A stretch of DNA of 64,000 bases, taken from positions 203,327,959 to 203,391,958 of the forward strand of contig CP136062.1 in the NCBI GenBank assembly GCA_032622095.1. The letters are read 5' to 3'. A program made the translations under genes and the position numbers. The number at the start of each line of letters is the position of its first letter. The stretch's first letter is position 1. Positions 1 through 9,734 of the stretch are shown here, piece by piece. Below the pieces are notes generated by a model. It was not told the DNA's origin, ran no database searches, and was given only the letters and a program-made list of their open reading frames with translations. Origin of the DNA: Siphonodentalium dalli. Its lineage: Eukaryota; Mollusca; Scaphopoda; Gadilida; Siphonodentaliidae.

Positions 1-230
1 TTTATCAGAATTTCCTGAGCCAATTTTCCACTTTCCAGGCAAAATATAAATGCAAAATACTTTGTATCACACAGGTATCACGAAATTCCATGAAGCCATA
101 CATAATTAATATGTTGAAAAGGAATACAGAGGCGCATAACTGAGAACTCTCTTTATTATTTACCGCTTTCGTAAGAAAAAAACATGGACGCTGTTTATCA
201 CAGATGATCATAAGAATTTTTGCTCAACAA

Positions 231-397
231 CAAGCCTTGAAATAGGGTGTCTGTCATTTGCAGAATGAGGTGTAAGCAGAATGAGGTCCCCAGAGGGTGA
301 ATTTGGTGATGCTAGCCCGCTATGCGGGGTAGCATCACTAAATTCACCCTCTGGGGACCTCATTCTGCAAATGACAGACACCCTATTTCAAGGCTTG
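231..397. mobile_element. hAT-type foldback MITE, CAAGCCT family, short copy
   Basis: Inverted termini CAAGCCTTGAAATAG at both ends, then TGTCATTTGCAGAATGAGG and a long hairpin (CCCCAGAGGGTGAATTT arms around GCTAGCCCGC). Compared with the 254-bp copy at 61563, one of the two internal hairpins is missing. No clear target duplication here; six other copies have 7 or 8 of 8 bases duplicated. Confidence 0.85.
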
Positions 398-442
398 ACC
401 ATAGGAACCATGGTGAACTTATTCTGACTTATTTCCCACCAA

Positions 443-842
443 TTAACCAATTACTCAACAGAAGGGCCCTGTGCCAATGCATTCTCTTATATATGCGAGT
501 CGACCATAGGTCGCCTCGCATATATAAGAGAATGCATTGGCTTAACACATTGAAAATTATAAAATTGTTAAAGAATGTAAGAAAAAATGGTAAAAAGTGT
601 TAAAAAAAGATTTTTTTTAGGCCAATGCATTCTCTTATATATGCGAGGCAACCTATGGTCGACTCGCATATATAAGAGAATGCATTGGCACAGGGCATAA
701 CTGTAACTATCACAATGTGGTCAAGGAGCCGGTTCCAATGATATCCATATTTGTATGGTTCTATTGAGACAGACCGAAGATATTTTAGGCTGTTGAAGCT
801 TTATTTGGCCGGTTTTGGCCGGTTTGTTGGGTAAAGGGTTAA
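443..842 (+). mobile_element. TTAA-flanked MITE family 1 (ACCCAACA termini), two hairpin cassettes
   Basis: Left end is mutated (TTAACCAATTACTCAACA), right end is intact (TGTTGGGTAAAGGGTTAA). Inside are two inverted copies of the 67-bp hairpin at about 473-539 and 622-688, separated by an A/T-rich spacer. The right half carries CAAGGAGCCGGTTCC and CCGGTTTTGGCCGG segments shared by all family-1 copies. Confidence 0.9.
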
Positions 843-899
843 TGTGAATCTTAAATTTCTTCACTTTTTATCTTTTCGTCTGTCTGTCGTCTGCTTTTA

Positions 900-992
900 T
901 TACCTGAACATCCCTCCAGATGAATTATAGACTTTTCCAATGTAAACTTCTATAACTAAATGTGAGAATCCATTTAGTATAGAAAGGGTTGA
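900..992. repeat. Fragment of TTAA family 4 (3' end)
   Basis: Matches the 3' part of family 4: CCTCCAGATGAATTATAGAC, then ACTTCTATAACTAAATG, ending ATTTAGTATAGAAAGGGTT (the terminal AA is lost). The 5' half is absent. Confidence 0.6.
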
Positions 993-1252
993 AAAAGACA
1001 CCATCTTGTTCTGGGGGATGAATGTTTCTAGCTTCCTGTGAATTGATGTGGGCGCGAGAAAGCGTGTGATATTATATACTGGTACCGTAATCTTCGTAAA
1101 GCTGCCGCTTGTAGCCAGATCAACAAGATATCGGTAGGAGACACCTATTTGATCTGAAAGTCTGAAACTGTCACTTGATAAGACATGTACACAAAAAATC
1201 AATAATCATTACAGACTCCATCAACTGGCAGGTGTTCCCATAGAAGCTTCCT

Positions 1253-1406
1253 TTAGCCCTTCCATGACTGGAGCTTCATGAAATTTTGCGAAAACCCTGT
1301 GCCAATGCATTCTCTTATATACGCGAGTCTCCCATAAGGAACCCCACATATACAAGAGAATGCATTGGCTTAACAATATTTACCTTGACATTGTAAGCCA
1401 GTGCAT

Positions 1407-1438
<32 letters not shown>

Positions 1439-1535
1439 GGGAGGCTCCTTATGGGAGACTTGCATATATAAGAGAATGCACTGGCACAGGGTCTTTAATG
1501 CTGAACCAGTGCAGCTTCCGTCATGAAAGGGTTAA
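1253..1535 (+). mobile_element. TTAA family 3 MITE (CATGACTGGAGC termini)
   Basis: Starts TTAGCCCTTCCATGACTGG (first site base mutated) and ends CCGTCATGAAAGGGTTAA. Two hairpins: a CCAATGC-type at about 1302-1368 and a CCAGTGC-type at about 1400-1485. The second one's arm has expanded into an (AT)n microsatellite at 1413-1437. Confidence 0.85.
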
Positions 1536-1558
1536 TTTACATAGAATCTCTTTGCGTA

Positions 1559-1767
1559 CAGTAATGCCCTAAATAATCGACTCCCCATAGCAGAATTATG
1601 GGTAATTTTTAAGAATTTAGTTGGAAATATGGCTTGTTGCCATTCATCAGAAAGCTCTCAATGAGAGCTTTCCAATGAATGGCAACAAGCCATATTTCCG
1701 ACTAAATTCAGAAAAATTACCCATAATTCTGCTGTGGTTAAGGAGTCGATTACTTAGGGCATTACTG
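1559..1767. mobile_element. TA-flanked 209-bp hairpin element
   Basis: A long near-perfect palindrome with outer ends CAGTAATGCCCTAAATAATC and GGGCATTACTG and a centre at AAAGCTCTCAATGAGAGCTTT. Left flank TA, right flank CA (mutated TA). A second copy lies at 57958-58170 with TA on both sides, consistent with a TA-targeting (Tc1/mariner-like) MITE. Confidence 0.8.
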
Positions 1768-1911
1768 CATGTACATGCCTGAAGAAATGAAAGTCCATTA
1801 ATACTGCATAGATCCAGTATATCTTAACATTTCTGTCCAAGAATGACTTATCACTCAGAATAAGTCTGCAACTTTTTTTTCCTCGTATATCTGTCCTGAG
1901 CTGGGATGTAG

Positions 1912-2929
1912 TAGGGTCTACGAATATTCGATTCGTTATTCGATCCAGTCCCAGTAATTCGGTTCAAAATGTTAGTTCAAAAACGTGGGAAGATCACAAA
2001 GGTACACACACTGGGCATTGGCTTAATACATGTATGTTGATTGCCGACTTTTTGCATGTAATTGACTGTGAGCAGACAGTCAACATGTTAAATGATAATA
2101 CACCACAACATAGCGTACCAGATAGATGCAGGAAGTTAATACCTTTGATGATTATTTGTGTCAAAGATCTTTCAAGGTAATTTTCTGAGGTGTTTTTATG
2201 GTAAATGACTGGTATACCACAGCAATGATCATCCCATAACCATTACATAATGTGCAAACCTGTTGATCTTAAAATAAAGTTGTTTGGGGTACCGTGACAT
2301 CGATTTAAAGTTATTTAACCCTTTACCCAACAAACCCGCCAAAAACAGCCAAATAAAGCTGCAACAGCCTAAATTATCTTGGGTCTGTCTCAATAAAACC
2401 ATACAAATATGGATATCATTGGAACCGGCTCATTGATCACATTGTGATGGTTACAGTTATGCCCTGTGCCAATGCATTCTCTTATATATGCGAGTCGACC
2501 ATAGGTCGCCTCGCATATATAAGAGAATGCATTGCCCTAAAAAAACTCTTTTTTTAACACTTTTTACCATTTTTTCTTACATTCTTTAACAATTTTATAA
2601 TTTTTAATGGGTTAAGCCAATGCATTCTCTTATATATGCGAGGCGACCTATGGTCGACTCGCATATATAAGAGAATGCATTGGCACAGGGCCGTTCTGTT
2701 GGGTAAAGGGTTAACACACCTACATGTATATTACTACATGTTGGCACAATTAGTCTGTACAATATATATCCAAAGCTTACGGTATATTGAACGAGCAACC
2801 AAGCATGAATGTGGTTATATTTTATCAAGGTCACTGTTTCCAATGGATATTCGCTTCGATTTTGTGAATATTGGTGTGTATTCGGTTTGATATTCGGTCG
2901 ATTGGAAACAAAATATTCGCAGGAGTGTA
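1912..2929. mobile_element. hAT-like element, 8-bp duplication GGATGTAG, carrying a nested MITE
   Basis: Identical 8-bp GGATGTAG at 1904-1911 and 2930-2937. Left end TAGGGTCTACGAATATTCG, right end (reverse complement) TACACTCCTGCGAATATT. TTCG/CGAA-rich subterminal repeats (ATTCGATTCG; TATTCGGTCG) occur at both ends. No transposase is readable. A complete family-1 MITE (2315-2714) has inserted inside. Confidence 0.8.
2315..2714 (-). mobile_element. TTAA family 1 MITE nested in the hAT element
   Basis: TTAACCCTTTACCCAACA at the left and TGTTGGGTAAAGGGTTAA at the right, with TTAA on both flanks. Two hairpins at about 2467-2535 and 2619-2684. Orientation is opposite to the copy at 443. Confidence 0.93.
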
Positions 2930-3087
2930 GGATGTAGTCACAGAGTCTGGGGGAGGGGGTGACCAAAATTTGAACATTGGAGATTCTAAAGTCTAAATAA
3001 AAAAAAACATTGTAATTATATGATTTCCATATGAAAATGCCTGATTTTCTATTTGAATTGCCAAATTGGATATTGATGATTCACCAC

Positions 3088-3437
3088 TTAAAGGTACTCA
3101 ATCCGATCCGACGCTCCTAAAGTACTATTTCTTTGGCTTCGGGGGTAAAAAATATTTGATTCGAGTCAGATAAAGACGGATAACTCTAAAATCAAGTGGT
3201 AATAATAACCACTTGATTTTAGAGTTATCCATCTTTATCTGCAAGACCGTCCGTTTGACCCTCGTGCTTCAATCAGTTTGTGGTCCACAAACAATAGAAA
3301 CCGCAAAGTTCAAACATCGATATCTAATCACTCTGAGCTTTGATGGGTGGGTTCCTCGACTCGAATCTAATATTTTTTACCCCCGAAGCCAAAGAAATGG
3401 TAATTTAGGAGCGTCTGATCGGATTGAGTACCTTTAA
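3088..3437. mobile_element. TTAA family 6 foldback (AGGTACTCAATCC termini)
   Basis: TTAA then AGGTACTCAATCC at the left, GGATTGAGTACCT then TTAA at the right. About 85-bp arms (GGCTTCGGGGGTAAAAAATA and its complement), and an inner palindrome around CCACTTGATTTTAGAGTTAT. A second, more GC-rich copy lies at 43395-43866. Confidence 0.8.
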
Positions 3438-3473
3438 CAAAGGCCTGTGATTTGAACAGATTTCTGCCCTGCT

Positions 3474-3566
3474 TTAGAGAAGTAGTGACTGAATGAAGGG
3501 GTCGTTAGAGAAGTAGTGACTGAATGACGGGGTCGTTAGAGAAGTAGTGACTGAATGAAGGGGTCG
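3474..3566. repeat. 31-bp tandem repeat, three copies
   Basis: Unit TTAGAGAAGTAGTGACTGA... repeated three times with one substitution (GAAGG to GACGG) in the middle copy. Confidence 0.95.
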
Positions 3567-3639
3567 TAACTCATACACTAAAATTTAAAATTATGGAAAA
3601 ATTAGGGTCTAAATAAAACAGAAATTGAAAATTTCAAGA

Positions 3640-4190
3640 ATTAAAATCCCAGACTGTTTTTGCCTTATGACCTATTTTCAACTTAATTATTTCCACCGAA
3701 AAATATCAGAGGACTATTGTAATCAGCATGTCCGTGTGTGCGCTTTTGCGTGCATCCATCTGGGTTGTTCGGATGATAACTTGAGGAATATTAAAGAGAA
3801 TTTCTGGATATTTGGTATGTGTGCCACATTTGAGAAGATGCAGGTCAAGTTCAAATTCAGTCATGGTTCGGTGATTTTTGATTGAGTTATGCCCCTTTAT
3901 GACAACTTAGAAATTGTTGTTTTCGGATTTTCCTGGCGGTAACTTGAGCAATATTCAACAGAATTCTTGATATTTGGTATATGGTTCACATTTGAGAAGA
4001 CGATCGAAGGCCAAGTTCAATTTTATAGGACTTAGAAATAATGATACTTGTGTTGTTTAAATGATAACTTGATCAATCTTGAAAAGAATATCTTGATATT
4101 TTGGTGTGTGGTCCACCTTTGAGAACATGCGGTACATGTATGGAGTCAACTTTTGCCTGAATTTAACTTTTTTGTTCTTAAAAAAAGCCG
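3640..4190. repeat. Decayed tandem array of the 'ATAACTTGA' monomer type
   Basis: GATAACTTGAGG at 3774, GGTAACTTGAGC near 3938 and GATAACTTGATC near 4064 recur with TTGATATTTGGTAT and CACATTTGAGAA in the same order. This is the diverged form of the arrays at 8476 and 18930. Nothing coding is recognisable. Confidence 0.65.
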
Positions 4191-4237
4191 ATGTCACAGA
4201 AGCCACCACGTTTCGGGGGACATTGTGTCTGCAACCT

Positions 4238-4818
4238 TATTAGCTCAACTTACTTTGTAAGTTTGAGCTACTGTATTGCCATGGTTTGGCGTCCGTCGTC
4301 CGTGTGTGCGTGTGTCCGTCAACAATTTCCTTTGGCGCGGGCTACAGGTCGTATCTTTGGTCTGATCTTTATGAAATTTGTCATGAATGTTGACATTGAC
4401 ATGTAGATGGGAACAAGTCATTTTGGGATCATTCGGCCAAAAAACACATGGCCGCTGGTGGCCATCTTGGATTTCAAAATTCAATCCATTGGCGCGGGCT
4501 ACAGGTCGTACTGTTCGTCTGATCATCATGAAATTTGTCATGGATGTTAATATTGACATGTAGATGGGAACGAGTCATTTTGGGGTCGTTCGGCCAAAAA
4601 ACATGGCCGTCAGCAGCCATCTTGGATTTTACTCTTTGCATGACTAAATCCTTTGGCGCGGGCTACAGGACGTAGTTTTGGTCGGAACTTCATGAAATTT
4701 GTCACGGATGTTAACAATGACATGTAGATGGGAACGAGTGATTTTGGGGTCATTCGTCTAAAAAACATGGCCACCATAATATACTCGTCAATGAATATTT
4801 AGTATAGAAATGGTTAAT
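4238..4818. repeat. Tandem array of about 160-bp monomers preceded by an AGCTCAA hairpin
   Basis: The hairpin AGCTCAACTTACTTTG / GTAAGTTTGAGCT is followed by three units starting GGCGCGGGCTACAGG at 4334, 4491 and 4655 (periods 157 and 164). Each contains CATGAAATTTGTCATG and GACATGTAGATGGGAACGAG. The array ends with a short fragment of a family-4 terminus (ATATTTAGTATAGAAATGG). The same array type lies at 24532. Confidence 0.88.
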
Positions 4819-4960
4819 GTTGCAGGTTACAGTGTAACTTAAATGAGGTGACATAGTCTATTTAACAACTGTACAATTCTGTTTCTGATACGGTTTAAAT
4901 TAATTTCATCCACATTTCAGAAGTCTTAGGTAACCTGGCTTCCACGGCGTCATTTTTCAT

Positions 4961-5085
4961 CCCATGTTAAAATATCAATCAAAGACTGCAAAAATCAATA
5001 ATAGGCCCTAGGAGTGATCAGTTTTGTAATGTCAAGGTTCCTCAGATGATGACTTGTTGAATACTCAATGATATGTCTTCTATCT
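4961..5085. repeat. Dispersed repeat, copy 1 of 3
   Basis: Shares AAATATCAATCA, AAAAATCAATAATA, GTCAAGGTTCCTCA and TTGAATACTCAATGA with 7030-7155 and 9845-9970. Ends not determined. Confidence 0.6.
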
Positions 5086-5369
5086 GGTATCTAGGTTATT
5101 AACCCTATGTAACCCCTTTAATTGCAGAATGGATTGCCCCATTAACCCTTTCCTTTACCGAATCATTTGCTGTACCACATAAACATGTATTTTGGAATGT
5201 TCCATTATGTTTCATTGGGGATGGTGTTTTGATAATACAGGTGCAGAAAACATATCCTATTCAGTCATTTGGGGAAAATTTATTTGAGATATTATATCAG
5301 CCAACATACATGTATGTTGATTTTATTATCTGAAATTCTTACTTAAAGTACATTTAATCCCATAAATCT

Positions 5370-5590
5370 TTAACCTGGACTGAAGCTTCCTGAAATTTTG
5401 CAAAAAACCTGTGACAATGCATTCTCTTATATATGTGAGCTTCCCATAGGGAGGTTCACATATATAAGAGAATACATTGGCCTAACAATATTTATCTTGA
5501 CCAGTGCATTTTCTTATTTTTGCGAAGCTCCCTAAGTGGCACAGGATCTTTAATGCTGCACCAGCGCAGCTCCCGTCACAAAAGTGTTAA
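5370..5590 (+). mobile_element. TTAA family 3 MITE, degraded second hairpin
   Basis: TTAACCTGGACTGAAGCTTCC to CCCGTCACAAAAGTGTTAA. The first hairpin (about 5411-5480) is intact with tip CTTCCCATAGGGAGG. The second is mostly deleted. Confidence 0.8.
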
Positions 5591-5948
5591 CCTTATATTT
5601 TAAATCAAACATAAAGATTTATATGTGATCCAGTTGTGTGGGTTTTTGCTACCTCTTTTATACCAAAAGACTGGATCAGAAACTACCATTACAGTAGAGT
5701 GCTGTGCCTATCATAAGCTTATGTCAGCTTCCAGTGGACAAGACATGGTACCCCTATTTATGGACATCCCCCCTTTGCCCACATGTTGGGTCTCACAAAA
5801 GTAAAAAATCAATCAGAATCCCATTCATTCATTTGTAGGGATAAGTTTGTTTGACATTTATGAACATGTCCCAAATTAACTACTTATAAGTTATATAATT
5901 ATTAATTGTGGACATGCTACTAGGACAGAGAGAATACAGAACTAGCAA

Positions 5949-6421
5949 TTAACCCTTTCAGTGCCAGGGGCCGATCTCATCGGCCGTAATTTACGGTCTG
6001 TAAAATCAGCCCCAATTTTTGTTTTTAAATAAATGTGTTGTTTTTTTTTTTGGGTTGAATTTTTTTTGGGTATGCTTAAGCATGCTATAGCAAATTTAAA
6101 AACAAACTGGATAAAACCTTAGTGGCATGTTATAACTCAAAACTATCACCAAGTATTCATAGTAATAATTTTGATGCCCATGAAAAACGTAAGATTCCCT
6201 GGCACTAAACCTACAAAATAAGTCTGTTAAAGAATATAAGAAAAAATTAGTAAAATTGTAAAAAATTGAAAAAATTATAACAAATGATGAAAAACTGTTA
6301 GGCCAATGCATTCTCTTATATATGCGAGGCGACCTATGGTCGACTCGCATATATAAGATAATGCATTGGCACAGGGTATATGGGTTGATACAAAAATCGG
6401 ACCTGGCACTGAAAGGGTTAA
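5949..6421 (-). mobile_element. TTAA family 2 MITE (CAGTGCCAGG termini), one hairpin
   Basis: TTAACCCTTTCAGTGCCAGG at the left and GGCACTGAAAGGGTTAA at the right. A small terminal hairpin GGCCGATCTCATCGGCC, a palindrome GCTTAAGCATGCTATAGC and a single 67-bp hairpin at about 6303-6369 flanked by CACAGGGTATA. Six further copies share this layout in whole or part. Confidence 0.93.
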
Positions 6422-6496
6422 TGCACAAGTCTCTTTTATTGGTTACTGATGATGACTGATGAATATTGATGTCAACAATAAAATTGTATATGCCCC

Positions 6497-6935
6497 CAAG
6501 CCTGAGTTTAGTGGTTCTGTCATTTGCAGAATTAAGTCCCCAGAAGGTGAATTTAGTGAAGCTAGCTATCCCGCATGGTGGGCTAGCATTACCAAATGCA
6601 CCCTCTGGAGACCTCATTCTGCTTAGGCCTCATCATCTGGGAAGTATCTAGTCTTAAATTAACATTGTTTTAAATTATTTTTTCCATTCTTGGAAGTTTC
6701 TATATCCCCAAATTTGCAGAAGATAAATTGCATAATCGAGGTGACTAATGGGTGAACATCACCAACATCAACTGGGGGACTTCAATCTGTCTCCCATAGC
6801 AGTTGAGGCCTAAGCAGAATAAAGTCCCCAGAGGGTGAATTTGGTGATGCTAGCCCACCATGCGGGATAGCGTCACTAAATTCATCCTCTGGGGACATCA
6901 TTCTGCAAACGTCATGCACACTAAACTCACGCTTG
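6497..6935. mobile_element. hAT-type foldback MITE, CAAGCCT family, long copy
   Basis: Perfect 8-bp duplication TATGCCCC at 6489-6496 and 6936-6943. Ends CAAGCCTGAGTTTAGTG and CACTAAACTCACGCTTG. Two inner hairpins (CCCAGAAGGTGAATTTAGTG and CCCAGAGGGTGAATTTGGTG arms) separated by about 190 bp of spacer. Confidence 0.92.
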
Positions 6936-7029
6936 TATGCCCCTGTTCCATTTGAGATATGATTCTGATTATCCAGGTTATCTGCACCATCAGATCATAT
7001 ATTTGTATCACAAATGTATCCCAAATGCT

Positions 7030-7155
7030 GTCATTATACTTCCAAGGTTGAAATATTAATCACGGGCACTAAAAATCAATAATACGCCCTGGGTGTATTC
7101 AGTTCTGGTGACGTCAAGGTTCCTGATGAAATGACTTGTAGAATACTATAAATTT
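7030..7155. repeat. Dispersed repeat, copy 2 of 3
   Basis: Contains CTTCCAAGGTTGAAATAT, AAAAATCAATAATACG and GACGTCAAGGTTCCT, shared with 4961 and 9845. A MITE starts just downstream. Confidence 0.6.
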
Positions 7156-7162
7156 CTCTCCA

Positions 7163-7418
7163 TTAACCCTTCTATGACTGAGCTTCCTGAAATTTTGTGA
7201 AAACCCTGTGCCAATGCATTCTCTTATATATGCAAGTTTCCCATAGGGAGCCTCGCATATATATATGAGAATGCATTGGCCTAAACAATATTTACCTACA
7301 TGTAGACATTGTAAGCTTTTGCATTCTCTTATATATGCGAGGCTCCCAATATAAGAGAATGCCCTGGCACAGGATCTTTAATGCTGCACCAGCGCAACTA
7401 CCATCATCAAAGGGTTTA
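7163..7418 (+). mobile_element. TTAA family 3 MITE
   Basis: TTAACCCTTCTATGACTGAGC to CCATCATCAAAGGGTTTA (right TTAA damaged). Two hairpins; the second has lost its loop region. Confidence 0.82.
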
Positions 7419-7870
7419 GTATCTATAGATCTGGAGTATTAATTCTATTGACCCTCTTGTTACAATTCTGAATGGAATCTCCCATTTAGTTACATATTAG
7501 GTATGCATTCAATTATAGGGGTGCAACGATTAATCTGTTTGAAGAATCGAAACGTGTTATGTCAGGATAGATTGCATTGTTTTATTGTGACTTGACCATA
7601 AGTTTAATGGAATGGAATGGTACATGTATGCTATTAGAAACAATTCCCTGGAGTTGAACTGGACCCTTCTGTAAAATTTTCTTTTAATTTCCACTGTTAA
7701 AGTGTTCTGAAACACTCTGTCGCGACTCTCAGAAAAAAAACTTGCTCAACCGAGGTATTTCAATAAATTTTGTATCAAAATTGCCAGAACACAGTGCCAT
7801 TCTTTCATACAAATTAAATAAAAAGTGACTCATTGACAAAATCATTCTCATTTGTTTATATGTGATTTGT

Positions 7871-8290
7871 TTAACTCTTTGAGTGCCACGTCCGATTTTT
7901 GTATCAACCCATATACCCTGTGCCAATGCATTCTCTTATATATAAGAGAATGCATTGGCCTAACAATTTTTCATCATTTGTTATTCTTTTTTACAATTTT
8001 AATAATTTTTTCTTATATTCTTTAACAGGTATATTTTGTAGGTTTAGTGCCAGGGAATCTTACTTTTTTCATGGGCATCAAAATTATTACTATGAATACT
8101 TGGTGATAGTTTTGAGTTATAACATGCCCCTAAGGTTTTATCCAGTTTGTTTTTAAATTCGCTATAGCATGCTTAAGCATACCCAAAAAACAAAACAAAA
8201 TCTATAAAAAAAAATAAAAAATTTTAGGGCTGATTTTACAGACTGTAAATTAGGGCCGATGAGATCGGCCCCTGGCACTGAAAGGGTTAA
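7871..8290 (+). mobile_element. TTAA family 2 MITE with a collapsed hairpin
   Basis: TTAACTCTTTGAGTGCCACG to GGCACTGAAAGGGTTAA. The hairpin is reduced to 7921-7958, where the left arm runs straight into the right arm with the GCGAG...CTCGC tip precisely missing. The rest matches other family-2 copies. Confidence 0.9.
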
Positions 8291-8376
8291 GACTATTGAA
8301 CTGCTGTTTGTTTACATTTTGCGAAGTTCAGACATCATGTTCTACGAAAGGGCACAGCCGATGTTGTTGAATTTTT

Positions 8377-9358
8377 TATACGCCCTTTTGGAAAAAAGGC
8401 CGTATTATAGTATTGGTCTGTCCGTCCGGGCGTCCGGGCGGGCGTCCGGGCGGGCGGGCGTCCGTCCGTTAACCTGTTGTCCGGATGATAACTTTAGTTA
8501 GAGTGAACCAAAATTAATAAAATTTGGTATGTGGGTTTATTAGCCGAAAAGTAAGTTCAAGTTCGAATTTGGGTTCCGCCCGCCAATTTTCACCGGAGTT
8601 ATGCCCCTTATTTAACGTTTTTTGACTTAGAAAATCCTTGAAATTTGTTGTCCGGATGATAACTTTAGTATAGTTTATCGGAATGAATCCAAATTTGGTA
8701 TATTACTTTCTCCCACCAAAACACAGGTCAAGTTCGAACTTGGGTTCTGTCCGACCATTTTTGGCAGAGTTATGCCCCTTTTTCGACTCAGAAAATTCAG
8801 TTTTTCTTATGTTTTTTGGTTTCCGGATGATAACTCGATTTTGGAATGTTTATACGCAAAACCCGTATTTTTGTGGATTACATATATCGAAATACAGCTC
8901 AAGTCCGAATTTCGTTTTAATCCGATAATTTTTGCGAGAGTTATGGCCCCTTTTTTGACGTTATTTGACTTAGAAAATCCATGAAATTTGTTGTCCGGAT
9001 GATAACTTTAGTTAGAGTGAACCGATTTCAATCAAATTTGGTATGTGGGTTTATTAGGAGAAAAGACAGCTCAAGTTCGAATTTGGGTTCCGTCCGCCAA
9101 TTTTCACCGGAGTTATGCCCCTTATTTGACGTAATTTGACTTGGAAAATCCCTGAAATTTGTTGTCCGCATGATAACTTTACTAGAGCTTATCGGATTCA
9201 ATGATAATTTGGTATATTACTTTCTCCCACCAAAACACAGGTCAAGTTCAAATTTGAGTTCCGTCCGCCAATTTTTACCAGAGTTATGTCCCTTTTTTAC
9301 CAGTTTCCACCGACCCAAGAGAGGGCGTATATTGCACGCCCAGCGTAGCTCTTGTTTA
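8377..9358. repeat. Tandem array of about 171-bp monomers (GTTGTCCGGATGATAACTT)
   Basis: Unit starts at 8476, 8647, about 8818, 8990 and 9161, so a 171-172 bp period over five units. Each has TTTGGTATGTGGGTTTATT, TCAAGTTCGAATTTGG and GAGTTATGCCCCTTTTTT. Bounded by TATACGCCC on the left and GGGCGTATA at 9323, with a (GTCCG)n-like run near 8420-8468. Open frames across it are periodic artefacts. Confidence 0.9.
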
Positions 9359-9469
9359 CTATAATAGTTTATTAGTGAATTGTTCAAATGGCTGTAGTCG
9401 TCGAGTCTTAAATTATCAATTTGAATTAGTGAAATAAGTACTTTAATATGCCTTTAATGAAATATGCCT

Positions 9470-9734
9470 TTAACCCTTACATGAGGGGAGCTGTGCTGGT
9501 GCAGCATTAAAGATCATGTGCCAGTGCATTCTCTTATAAATGCGAGTCTCCCATAAGGAGCCTCGCATATATAAGAGAATGCACTGGCTTACAAGGTCAA
9601 GGCAAATATTGTTAGGCCAATGCAATCTCTTATATATGCGAGGCTCCCTATGGGAGCATATGAAATATATAAGAGAATGCATTGGCACAGGGTTTTCGCA
9701 AAATTTCAGGAAGCTCCAGTCATGGAAGGGTTAA
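9470..9734 (-). mobile_element. TTAA family 3 MITE
   Basis: TTAACCCTTACATGAGGGGAG to CCAGTCATGGAAGGGTTAA. Hairpins at about 9521-9587 (CCAGTGC type, AAAGATCATGTG side) and 9616-9686 (CCAATGC type, CACAGGGTTTTCGC side). Confidence 0.9.

Noticed and set aside
322-603. Recurrent open frames with the same MHWL... / YICE... peptides across many loci
   Set aside because: They all translate the 67-bp hairpin cassette and its flanks. The same peptides appear on both strands because the DNA is palindromic; there is no independent protein.
473-688. CRISPR-like regular repeats from the recurring hairpins
   Set aside because: Repeats come as one or two per transposon, with a conserved spacer inside families and flanking TTAA duplications. 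The window has spliced eukaryotic exons, so a CRISPR array is excluded.
7515-7570. Possible 5' end of another hAT element (GGGGTGCAACGATTAATC)
   Set aside because: It resembles the 41200 element's end, but no matching right end or 8-bp duplication was found.
8259-8984. Overlapping open frames of 70-80 codons
   Set aside because: They follow the 171-bp tandem monomer and repeat with its period.
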